Shown here one piece after another: positions 7,164 to 14,431 of a DNA stretch of 22,444 nt. Each line of letters opens with the position of its first letter. Position 1 is the first letter of the stretch. The DNA is from Gemmatimonadota bacterium. Lineage in GTDB: Bacteria > GCA-2686955. The translations under genes and the position numbers were made by a program. The notes under the pieces were generated by a model. That model made no database searches and had not been told where the DNA came from. It saw only the letters and a program-made list of their open reading frames with translations. The stretch is from assembly GCA_026991065.1 (NCBI GenBank), contig JALXCG010000261.1, positions 1 to 22,444 of the forward strand, written 5' to 3'.

Positions 7164-8633
7164 TCAGCGATGGGCGCCGGTTCCCCTGACTTCCCCGGCG
7201 GCCTCCTTGTAGCGGTCCAACTCGGTAGCCAGCCAGTTCATCTTGCCGGCGATCTCTCCTGCGTCCAGCGTGGTAAAGCGATGGTCATCCTTCACCACCC
7301 GGCCACCGGCGACCACAAAGCGCACTTCGCTGCCGTCGGTGGCCCAGACCAGGTTCTCTACCACATTGCTTTTGCGGGTCGGCACCAAATTGGGCCGTCG
7401 CAGATCGACCAGAATCAGGTCCGCCGCGCGCCCCGGCTCGAGACTGCCGGCGGGGATTCCCAGCATGTTCGCGGCGTCCACAGTGACCATTTCCAGTACC
7501 TTCTGCGCCGGCAGACAGGTCGCGTCCTGGTGGAGCGCCTTTTGATACTGCGAGGCCAGGCGCGCCGCCGCGAGCATGTTCTGATTGTCGGCGCTGCCGG
7601 AGCCATCGGTGGAGATCGCCACCGGGATTCCCGCTTCCAGCATCTCCATGATCGGCGGCATCCCCGACCCCAGGATCGTGTTCGCCAGCGGGTTGTGAAC
7701 GACACAGGTGCCGCTGTCGCGGAGCAGCTGCAGATCTTCCGGCGTGGTCTGCACCTGGTGCGCCAGAATCGTCCGCTCATCCAGAATCCCCAACTCGTGG
7801 GCGTAGCGGACCGGGCTGATTCCATATTCGCGCTTGAACCAGGCCGTGGTCTTCGGCTCCTCGGAGCTGTGGCAATGGAAGAGCGTGTCATGCTCGCGCG
7901 ACCAGGCCTTGAGCGCGCGCAGCATCTCGGGGCCATTGGAGAAGAACTGATCCGGCCCCGGGACAATGGTGACCCGCGCCCGCTCGCCGTGTTTGCGCAG
8001 GGCGCGATCGAGCCGCTCGATGGCCACCGTGTGTGGAATATCCAGGAGCTTCTTGTAGTAGTTGCGGTCCTGGCCGCCGACCGCGATGATGATTCGGGTG
8101 CCCGCTTGTTCGCTCGCCTCAACCAACTCATCCACCCGGTATTTGCTGAAATTGCAGTGGTGGGTCATCGCCGAGGTGATGCCGTAGTAGAGGTCGTCCA
8201 GCTTCGCTTTCAGATAGGTGAGCCGGTGCGGTGACTCGCCCAGATGGGCGCGGAGAGCGGCTTCCTCTTCTTCGAGGAAGCGGGTGAAGACATTGACCGC
8301 GCCATCCAGCCAGGCGGTAAGCGGCACATCCTTGACCAGACCGATGATCGGTGACTCGTGGTCGTGCCCATGTGCCTTCACGAACCCGGGCAGCATCACC
8401 GCGTCGTGGCAGATCAACTCCTCCACCACTCGCGCGATGCCTCCACCGACCACCGCCAGCGGACCATTCTCGCGCAGCAGCCGGGTGCCGATCTCCGCGG
8501 TGAAAGCACCGACCTCCAGGATCTGGTCGCCGGCGTAGAGCAGATAGCCATCTTCGATGCGCGTCTCCCGCCCCAGACTGTCGGCCAGCGGCAGAAGCAG
8601 GCGCGCGCGCGCGAAACCTTTCATCGCGGTCAT
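7164..8633 (-). CDS. Metal-dependent amidohydrolase, SsnA/guanine-deaminase-like
   Basis: A 489-residue amidohydrolase-superfamily enzyme, probably a cytosolic hydrolase or deaminase of an N-heterocycle. The flanking beta-sandwich portions frame a TIM-barrel core. Candidate metal ligands are H88 and H90 in GFVKAHGHDHES, H255 (FHCHSSEEP), H292 (LAHQVQTTPEDL) and D343 (STDGSGSADN), the usual HxH, H, H, D order. The first motif departs from the common NxHxH form. ATG at 8633 overlaps the stop of the molybdenum hydroxylase gene as ATGA; M4 at 8624 is an alternative. Coupling to a hydroxylase and a YqeB homologue resembles ssnA in selenium-dependent molybdenum hydroxylase loci, hence the suggested link. 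The substrate is unknown; the family also includes 8-oxoguanine, chlorotriazine and S-adenosylhomocysteine deaminases. Confidence 0.85.
   Translation of the reverse strand: MTAMKGFARARLLLPLADSLGRETRIEDGYLLYAGDQILEVGAFTAEIGTRLLRENGPLAVVGGGIARVVEELICHDAVMLPGFVKAHGHDHESPIIGLVKDVPLTAWLDGAVNVFTRFLEEEEAALRAHLGESPHRLTYLKAKLDDLYYGITSAMTHHCNFSKYRVDELVEASEQAGTRIIIAVGGQDRNYYKKLLDIPHTVAIERLDRALRKHGERARVTIVPGPDQFFSNGPEMLRALKAWSREHDTLFHCHSSEEPKTTAWFKREYGISPVRYAHELGILDERTILAHQVQTTPEDLQLLRDSGTCVVHNPLANTILGSGMPPIMEMLEAGIPVAISTDGSGSADNQNMLAAARLASQYQKALHQDATCLPAQKVLEMVTVDAANMLGIPAGSLEPGRAADLILVDLRRPNLVPTRKSNVVENLVWATDGSEVRFVVAGGRVVKDDHRFTTLDAGEIAGKMNWLATELDRYKEAAGEVRGTGAHR
8601..8613. repeat. Alternating GC tract (6.5 units)
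   Basis: Thirteen bases of strict GC alternation lie within codons 7-11 of the amidohydrolase gene (FARAR). It is a simple-sequence tract that could slip or adopt Z-DNA; in DNA this GC-rich it may be chance. Confidence 0.6.
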
Positions 8634-11032
8634 GCTTCGGTCTCTCTCTGTCGCGCCTCTTCCTTCTTCAGCCAGGCCTTGCGGACCTTCTCGGGCGTCA
8701 GGGGCAGCGAACGAAAACGGATTCCCAGGGCGTGGGCAACGGCATTGGCGATGGTCGGCCCGGGACCATCGGTGGGGATCTCCGACACGCTTTTCGCGCC
8801 GTAGGGGCCGGCGGGTTCGTAGGAGCGCACCAGGATCGTTTCGAATTCCGGAACGTCGAGTGCCGTGGGGATCTTGTAGTCCTCGTAGGTGTCGTTGAGC
8901 AGCCGTCCCGCATCGTTGAAGATAAAATCCTCGCTCAGCGCGTAGCCCAACGAGGTGCAGACTCCGCCTTCGGTCTGTCCCTCACAGCTTTGCGGGTGGA
9001 TCGGCACGCCGCAGTCAACCGCCGCGACATAGCGCAACACCCGAATCGCACCCGTCTCGGTATCCACCTCCACTTCGGCGAAGTGGGCGGCGAATGGGGG
9101 GGGGCACTCGAAGGTCATGTGGGAACCGTGATCCATGATCTGATGCTGATCGTGGGTGTAGAAAGTGGAGAGGCAGATCTCGCCATAACTCAGCGATCGG
9201 CCATCCGGCCGCCGCACCGCGCCCCGCTCCAGATGGAGATCCTCTGGGGTGCAGGGGTCGCCTTCCACCCGCCACATTTCGGCGGCCGCTTCGCGCAGTT
9301 GCCTCGCCACGCCTTCGCAGGCCTTCTTGACCGCCGCGCCGGAGACGAAAGTGGTGCTGGATGCGTAGGCACCGGTGTCAAAAGGAGTGTGGTCGGTGTC
9401 GGAGGAGTAGATGACCACCTTTTCCAGTGGGACGGCCAGCGTTTCCGCGGCAATCTGGGAGAGAATCGTGTCGGAGCCGGTGCCGATATCGGTGGCGCCG
9501 ACGTGGAGATTGAAGGAGCCATCTTCATTCAGCTTGACGTGCGCCGAGCCCATGTCCACGCCGGGAATGCCGGAACCATGCATCAGGCAGCTCATGCCGA
9601 TGCCGCGCCGAATCGGGCCGGTGGAGCGCAACCGGTCGCGCCGGTCCCAACCGATCGCCGCCTTGCCGCGGTCGATGCACTCCTGAATGGCGCAGGAGCG
9701 GATCCGTTGCGGTGGGCCTTCCTTGCCCTCGCCCAGCGCCTGGGCCAGGGCGTTGTCATGCCCCGGGCCAATCAGGTTGCGGCGGCGGAACTCGAGAGGA
9801 TCCAGGCCGAGCTTCTCCGCCACTTCGTCCATGTGGCACTCCATCGCCACAAACCCCTGCGGGCCGCCATAGCCGCGAAAGGCGCCGGCCACCGGCAGAT
9901 TGGTGTAGACCGTCTTCATGTCGAAGCGATAGGCCCGCGCTTTGTAGAGCGGCAACGTCTTGCCCGCAGTGCAGGTCTGCACGGTCAGGGCATGGGCGCC
10001 GTAGGCACCGGTGTTGGCCAGCACCCGCAACTCCTGCGCCACCAGCGTGCCGTCGCGCATCACGCCGGTTTTCCAACTAAGGATCTGGGGGTGACGGGTG
10101 CGCGAGGATGCGAGTTCCTCGGCGCGCGTCAGGCAGAGCCGGGCGGGGCGGCCGCTGCGCAGGGTGACCAGCGCCGGCAGATCCTCCAGCAGGATCTCCT
10201 GCTTGCCTCCGAAACCACCGCCGACCCGCGGTTTGACCACGCGGATTCGGTGCAGCGGGAAGTCGAGGATGCGCGCCAGAATGCGCCGGCTGTGGAAGGG
10301 AACCTGGGTTGCGACCCGCACCACCAGCCGTTGATCCTCATCGAGCCAGGTGATCGCGATGTGAGGCTCGGCGGTGGCGTGGTGCTGGTAGGGGACCGAA
10401 TACTCCCGTTCCAGGACCAGGTCGGCCTCGGCGAAAGCCGCGTCCACGTCACCATGCTCCACATGCATCGCCGCGGCGATGTTGTGCGCCTTGTCGTAGT
10501 CCGGTAAACCGAACGCTTCCGGCTCATCGTGAATCACCGGTGCGCCCGGGCGCAGCGCATCGTGGGGATCGAGCACCGGCTCCAGAACCTCGTATTCCAC
10601 CCGGATCTTGGCCAGCGCCCGGGCCGCCTGCACTGCGCTCTCGGCGGCGACACAGGCGACCCGGTCGCCAACAAAGCGGACCTTGCGGGGAAAGATGAAC
10701 TGGTCGTAGGGGGAGGGCTCGGGGTGCCCCTGGCCGGCGGTGGTGTAGGGGATGCGGCTCACATTGCCGTGATGGAGCACCATGACGACGCCGGGCATCG
10801 CCTCGGCCGCGCTGGTGTCGATCGAACGGATGCGGGCGTGGGCATGTGGGCTCCAGAGCATTTTCAGATGGAGCATGCCCGGCAGATCGATGTCGTCGGT
10901 GAAACTGCCGCGGCCCTGCGCCAGCTTCAGCGCATCGACGCGGGTCTCGTTGCGGCCGACCACTTGGTAGCTGTCGATGCGGTCGAGCGAATCGGCTCCG
11001 GTGTCCCAGTTGGGTGGGATGGGGGTGCTCAT
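8630..11032 (-). CDS. Xanthine dehydrogenase family protein, molybdopterin-binding subunit
   Basis: The 800-residue catalytic subunit of a molybdenum hydroxylase, which inserts water-derived oxygen into an aromatic N-heterocycle or aldehyde. The a/b hammerhead domain is at about 25-155; Mo-cofactor-binding domains follow. Visible motifs are Q243 (ATQVPFHSRR), GGGFGGKQE (271-279), R386 (GAFRGYGGPQ), the cofactor loop around 512-524, and the catalytic glutamate E751 (GAKSVSEIP). R386 matches the arginine seen in purine oxidisers, while Q278 sits where xanthine oxidase has Glu802. The start at ATG 11032 overlaps the 2Fe-2S subunit stop as ATGA; the longer open frame upstream (to 11212) runs over that gene and is not used. 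It could be a xanthine, hypoxanthine, nicotinate or related hydroxylase. Confidence 0.93.
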   Translation of the reverse strand: MSTPIPPNWDTGADSLDRIDSYQVVGRNETRVDALKLAQGRGSFTDDIDLPGMLHLKMLWSPHAHARIRSIDTSAAEAMPGVVMVLHHGNVSRIPYTTAGQGHPEPSPYDQFIFPRKVRFVGDRVACVAAESAVQAARALAKIRVEYEVLEPVLDPHDALRPGAPVIHDEPEAFGLPDYDKAHNIAAAMHVEHGDVDAAFAEADLVLEREYSVPYQHHATAEPHIAITWLDEDQRLVVRVATQVPFHSRRILARILDFPLHRIRVVKPRVGGGFGGKQEILLEDLPALVTLRSGRPARLCLTRAEELASSRTRHPQILSWKTGVMRDGTLVAQELRVLANTGAYGAHALTVQTCTAGKTLPLYKARAYRFDMKTVYTNLPVAGAFRGYGGPQGFVAMECHMDEVAEKLGLDPLEFRRRNLIGPGHDNALAQALGEGKEGPPQRIRSCAIQECIDRGKAAIGWDRRDRLRSTGPIRRGIGMSCLMHGSGIPGVDMGSAHVKLNEDGSFNLHVGATDIGTGSDTILSQIAAETLAVPLEKVVIYSSDTDHTPFDTGAYASSTTFVSGAAVKKACEGVARQLREAAAEMWRVEGDPCTPEDLHLERGAVRRPDGRSLSYGEICLSTFYTHDQHQIMDHGSHMTFECPPPFAAHFAEVEVDTETGAIRVLRYVAAVDCGVPIHPQSCEGQTEGGVCTSLGYALSEDFIFNDAGRLLNDTYEDYKIPTALDVPEFETILVRSYEPAGPYGAKSVSEIPTDGPGPTIANAVAHALGIRFRSLPLTPEKVRKAWLKKEEARQRETEA

Positions 11033-11499
11033 GTTTGCGCACCTTTCACTCTCTCCGCGGCATCCAGCACGGCCTGAATCGGTTTGATCTGGCCGGTACA
11101 GCGGCAGTAGTGCCCGGCGAGTCGGCGCCGGGCGTCGGCCGCGCTGGGAGTGGGGTTGTGGTCGAGCAGCTCTTTGGTAGCCACCACCATTCCCGGGGTG
11201 CAAAAACCGCATTGCACAGCGGTCGCGGCGACAAAGGCTGCTTGAATCGGATGCACATGGCGCGGATCACCGAGCCCCTCGATGGTGGTGATCTCGTGCC
11301 CGTCGGCCTGAGCGGCCAAAACGATGCAACTGGGAACCTCGCGTCCATCCAGCAGTACTGCGCAGGCTCCGCAAGCACCGTCTTCACAGCCCCGCTTGGT
11401 GCCCACCAAACCGTGGCGGCGCAATGCTTCAGTCAGGAACTCGTGCACTTCGCACTCCCACTCGCGGGGCTCTCCGTTGACCAGCAGATGGATCTTCAC
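11029..11499 (-). CDS. Xanthine dehydrogenase family protein, 2Fe-2S subunit
   Basis: A 156-residue electron-transfer subunit with two 2Fe-2S clusters, moving electrons from the molybdenum site to FAD. The plant-ferredoxin-type N-terminal cluster has C38, C43, C46 and C58 (GCEDGACGAC). The C-terminal helical cluster has C97, C100, C132 and C134 (CGFCTPGM, YCRCTG). Length is typical. The start is GTG at 11499, overlapping the FAD subunit stop as GTGA, with AGGAGG 7 nt upstream. The whole hydroxylase is thus encoded FAD, 2Fe-2S, Mo in one translationally coupled string. Confidence 0.96.
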   Translation of the reverse strand: MKIHLLVNGEPREWECEVHEFLTEALRRHGLVGTKRGCEDGACGACAVLLDGREVPSCIVLAAQADGHEITTIEGLGDPRHVHPIQAAFVAATAVQCGFCTPGMVVATKELLDHNPTPSAADARRRLAGHYCRCTGQIKPIQAVLDAAERVKGAQT

Positions 11500-12353
11500 C
11501 CGGTCTCCTCCTCGCCATGGATCGCGGCCACCGCCCGCAGCGCCAGGGTGGCGCTCAAATCACGCCGGTATTCGCCGCCGGCGAAAGCGTCGCCATAAGG
11601 GTTCAACTCCGCCAAGAGCGACTCGCGCAAGCGGCTTCGCCAATTCTCCGGCAACCTCCCGCGCCACTCGGTAACCAGCGCTTCCGACCTCGAAAGGCGG
11701 CGCAGATCGGCCGCGCCCGGACCCTGCAGATTGGCCGCGATCCGCACCTGTTCGCCTGCCCGCGCCGCGGCGACGGTAGCCAGCGGGCGGTCCACGGCCG
11801 TGCGCCCCAGACGCCGCAAAGCGCTTCGCGTGACTCCGGCGGGGATCTCCACCGCGCGAATCAAAGCGCCGCGCAGCACGGCCCGCGCGGCGTCCCCGAG
11901 CGGATAGTCGATCACCTGCTCCTCCACCACGCCGTTGATCAGGCGGTAGATCTGCAGGCGCGCACCGAGCGCGGCGAGGGCGGGGGGCAGGTCCTGATCC
12001 GGACGTTCGACCGCAATGCGCCCGCCGATTGTGCTGCGATTTTGAATCGCGACATTGGCGAATGCCGCGGCGGCTTCACGCAGCGCGGCATGGGGTGCGC
12101 CCTGCAGCGCGGGGGCTTCCTGGATCTCTCGCAGGGTGCTGCCCGCGCCGATTCGTACCCCCCCTTCGAGGGCCTCGATTTCGGTCATGGCGAGCGCCTG
12201 CAGGTCGATCACCCGCCGCAACTCCTCATGCCCGCGCACATTGAGATCGGTGCCGCCGGCCAGCAGGGCCGCCGGTTGAGGCGGCTGCTGGAGCAGGCGC
12301 AGACACGCTTCGATCGATTGTGGCCGGGAGTAATCTTCAAGGGCCAGATACAT
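11496..12353 (-). CDS. Xanthine dehydrogenase family protein, FAD-binding subunit
   Basis: A 285-residue flavoprotein subunit of the CoxM/XdhB type that passes electrons from the 2Fe-2S clusters to an acceptor. The FAD motifs are AGGTDL (32-37) and STIGG (106-110), and a C-terminal CODH-FAD-C-like domain covers about 170-280. After STIGG the common NxA(N)xSPAAD stretch is replaced by RIAVERPDQD, so the flavin pocket edge differs from textbook members, although the core glycines are kept. ATG at 12353 has AAGGA about 8 nt upstream. The gene starts 81 bp after the YqeB-like gene stop, the largest gap between successive genes in this minus-strand run. Confidence 0.9.
   Translation of the reverse strand: MYLALEDYSRPQSIEACLRLLQQPPQPAALLAGGTDLNVRGHEELRRVIDLQALAMTEIEALEGGVRIGAGSTLREIQEAPALQGAPHAALREAAAAFANVAIQNRSTIGGRIAVERPDQDLPPALAALGARLQIYRLINGVVEEQVIDYPLGDAARAVLRGALIRAVEIPAGVTRSALRRLGRTAVDRPLATVAAARAGEQVRIAANLQGPGAADLRRLSRSEALVTEWRGRLPENWRSRLRESLLAELNPYGDAFAGGEYRRDLSATLALRAVAAIHGEEETG
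11507..11512 (-). promoter_or_regulatory. Shine-Dalgarno supporting the GTG start of the 2Fe-2S subunit
   Basis: On the minus strand a perfect AGGAGG lies 7 nt before GTG at 11499, inside the last codons of the FAD subunit gene. It is the strongest ribosome binding site I noticed in the window and fixes this non-ATG start. Confidence 0.7.
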
Positions 12354-12434
12354 GGGTGGAATCCTTGGATGATGGTCGTTTGGGCACGGCCGGCTGCGGC
12401 GCGAAGTGAAGACAATGCGCGCCAGACTCCTGGA
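12354..12434 (-). other. Short gap between the YqeB-like gene and the hydroxylase genes
   Basis: An 81-bp non-coding gap holds a 6-bp inverted repeat (GGCGCG at 12398-12403 and CGCGCC at 12418-12423, 14-nt loop) and the ribosome binding site for the FAD subunit. I see no T-run or clear promoter. The repeat could be a weak attenuator or chance in GC-rich DNA. Confidence 0.3.
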
Positions 12435-13286
12435 CTATACTTCAGGCCGTGGGGCGGAGAGCAAGCCCGCCCGCAGCAGGGCGGTTTCAACCCCGCGGCC
12501 GATCGCCCGCGCTTTGTCGGTTTGCCGGGTGAGCAGCGCCGGATCGTTGCGCGGGTCCACATCTCCAACTTTGTGCCCGCTGCCCACCCGCACGCCACTG
12601 AGTTTCAGGCCGCGAATCATGCCATCGATGCGGGCCCGAACCGGCGCATCGCCCACCCGTCCGACGACACTGCCGGCCACCACCCGAGCGCCGCGCTCCA
12701 GCACCCGTTCAAAGATGCCGGCGCGAGGCGCGCGCAGAATCCGCTCTTCGCGCAGCCCCTGAACATCCCCAGGGATGCCGCTGTGGGGTTCGGTCGTGCC
12801 GGCCGCGAGGGCCTGCCCCAGCCGCGGCCCGCGATTCGATTCGATCACCCAATGGGCGTCGCGTCCGGCGACGATTCCCGAGCCGATCCCGATTACCAGC
12901 TCTGCGCGCTGCAATCCTCTGGGGTCCGGCTCGGTGAGACTGCGCATCCGCGCATCGATCCAGACCCGGGGGTGTTCGGCCAGCGGCACCGCCGCGCCGG
13001 TCCACACCGGCACCGCACCGTCGCGCCAGCACTGTCGAATCGCTTCCACACTGCGGCAGTGCCGCACGCGGATTCCCAGAATTTCGTGCTCCTCCTGCTC
13101 GGCGCGCCCCACCACGCTGGCGAAAGCCACCCCGTGGCGCAGGGTGGAGGGCAAGGGGCGGTCCAGCACCAGAACGCGGAAGTGGTGGAGATAGAGCACC
13201 CGGGCCGCCGCCGAACCCATCTCGCCACCCGCCTGCACGATCGCCAGCGGCGCCGCATCTCCCCCGGGGACAGACTTTTCCGGCAT
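12435..13286 (-). CDS. YqeB (EF2563) family selenium-dependent molybdenum hydroxylase system protein
   Basis: A 283-residue protein recognised by the family's conserved pattern: an N-terminal Rossmann-like part (AIVQAGGEMGSAAARVL, then a FRVLVLDRPLPSTLR turn), the stretch WVIESNRGPRLGQ, GIPGDVQG..EERILRAP, and a C-terminal KVGDVDPR with DKARAIGRGVE. YqeB proteins occur beside molybdenum hydroxylases and have been linked by comparative genomics to maturation of enzymes with a labile selenium ligand; the biochemical role is not settled. The first motif (GGEMGSAAARVL) departs from the usual GAGDLATGVAxRL. The start is ATG 13286, 2 bp after the aminotransferase stop; a longer frame upstream overlaps that gene and is rejected. 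It could also be called an XdhC-like protein, but XdhC itself has different motifs. Confidence 0.82.
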   Translation of the reverse strand: MPEKSVPGGDAAPLAIVQAGGEMGSAAARVLYLHHFRVLVLDRPLPSTLRHGVAFASVVGRAEQEEHEILGIRVRHCRSVEAIRQCWRDGAVPVWTGAAVPLAEHPRVWIDARMRSLTEPDPRGLQRAELVIGIGSGIVAGRDAHWVIESNRGPRLGQALAAGTTEPHSGIPGDVQGLREERILRAPRAGIFERVLERGARVVAGSVVGRVGDAPVRARIDGMIRGLKLSGVRVGSGHKVGDVDPRNDPALLTRQTDKARAIGRGVETALLRAGLLSAPRPEV

Positions 13287-13288
13287 CG

Positions 13289-14431
13289 CTACGCGGTGGC
13301 CTCCAGGGCTCGCCGCAACTCTCCGGCCGCGCGGGCGACCTCGTCGCGGGTGATGCCGGGGAAGAAGGGAAGGGTGAGCGTGCGCGCGCCGATCGCTTCG
13401 GCGGTCGGAAAACTGCCGGCCGGCAGGTTGAAGCGCTTCTGGTAATAGCTCAGGAGATGAACCGGGATGAAGTTGACCGCGCAGCCGATGCCTCGCGCCC
13501 GGAGTTCTTCCAGCACCCGGTCGCGGCGCGCGCGGGGGACCCAGAGCGAAAAGAGGTGGTAGGCGCTCCGGCACCCGTCCGGAATGGTCGGGAACTCGAC
13601 CTCCGGGCACCCTTGCAGATCTTCCATATACCAGCGCCAGGCCACCGCGCGTTGCTCCCAGGTCGCCTCGATGCGGGCCAACTGGGGCCGCAGAAGGGCG
13701 GCCTGGAGCGTGTCCATATTGTACTTCCAGCCCAGCAGATCCATGTCGTAACCGGCGCCGGCGCCGGCACCCTGATGGCGGCTGTGGGCATCCCGGGTCA
13801 TCCCGTGGAGGCGCAGTTTGCGCAGTTGCTCATAGCACTTCGCATCATGCAGCGCGATCGCCCCGCCCTCTCCGGAGGTCAAGTTCTTGGTGGCGTAAAA
13901 GGAGAAGCTGGCGCTCTCACCCAGTTGCCCCGGGCCCACGCCGGCACGCCGCCCCTCGACGCAGTGAGCGGCATCTTCGAAAAGCAGCAACCCGTGACGA
14001 TCGGCAACGGCGCGCAGGGCGTGCATATCGGCCAGCACCCCGTAAAGATGAACCACCAGAATGGCCCGCGTGCGGCGCGTAACCGCAGCCTCCACCGCGG
14101 CGGGATCCAGATTCCCGGTCGCCGGGTCGACATCGGCGAAGACCGGTGTGGCTCGGGCGTGGAGAATCGCGTTGGCGGTTGCCATGAAGGTCAGCGGTGT
14201 GGTGATCACCTCGTCGCCGGGGCCGATCCCCCAGGCGAGCAGCGACAGGTGCATCGCCGCGGTGCAACTGGTGACCCCGACCACGTAGGGAACGCCCAGA
14301 TAAGCCGCCAGCTCTGTTTCGAAACGCTCGGTCAGCGGGCCGGTGGTGAGGAAGCGCCCCTCCAGGGCTTCCCGCAGTGCCTCCAACTCCTCCGCGCCGA
14401 GATTGTGGCGGAAGAAATCTACCCCGTTCAT
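13289..14431 (-). CDS. DegT/DnrJ/EryC1/StrS-family aminotransferase
   Basis: A 380-residue PLP-dependent enzyme of the sugar aminotransferase family, which converts keto-sugar nucleotides to amino sugars for surface polysaccharide or antibiotic sugars. The PLP lysine is K182 (SFYATKNLTSGEGG) and the pyridine-nitrogen aspartate is D153 (FEDAAH). TSCTAAMHLSL (54-64) binds the phosphate. The glycine-alanine repeat at about 221-227 (GAGAGAG) lies in a loop and is encoded by a GGCGCC-type repeat. ATG at 14431 overlaps the RNase D stop as ATGA; upstream frame extension overlaps RNase D and is not used. Glycosyltransferases or epimerases are absent nearby, so the sugar cannot be named; ArnB- and PseC-like roles are possible. 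Confidence 0.9.
   Translation of the reverse strand: MNGVDFFRHNLGAEELEALREALEGRFLTTGPLTERFETELAAYLGVPYVVGVTSCTAAMHLSLLAWGIGPGDEVITTPLTFMATANAILHARATPVFADVDPATGNLDPAAVEAAVTRRTRAILVVHLYGVLADMHALRAVADRHGLLLFEDAAHCVEGRRAGVGPGQLGESASFSFYATKNLTSGEGGAIALHDAKCYEQLRKLRLHGMTRDAHSRHQGAGAGAGYDMDLLGWKYNMDTLQAALLRPQLARIEATWEQRAVAWRWYMEDLQGCPEVEFPTIPDGCRSAYHLFSLWVPRARRDRVLEELRARGIGCAVNFIPVHLLSYYQKRFNLPAGSFPTAEAIGARTLTLPFFPGITRDEVARAAGELRRALEATA

Noticed and set aside
8732-10507. A 591-codon plus-strand open frame opposite the molybdopterin subunit
   Set aside because: It is the antisense of a gene with complete family motifs; long antisense frames are expected in GC-rich coding DNA, and its translation lacks any recognisable domain.
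11033-11212. N-terminal extension of the molybdopterin subunit
   Set aside because: It overlaps the 2Fe-2S gene and lacks homology; the ATGA overlap at 11032 is the natural start.
11517-13445. A 642-codon plus-strand open frame opposite the FAD subunit and YqeB genes
   Set aside because: Antisense shadow: rich in Arg, Pro and His, no domain, and it spans two real genes and their intergenic gap.
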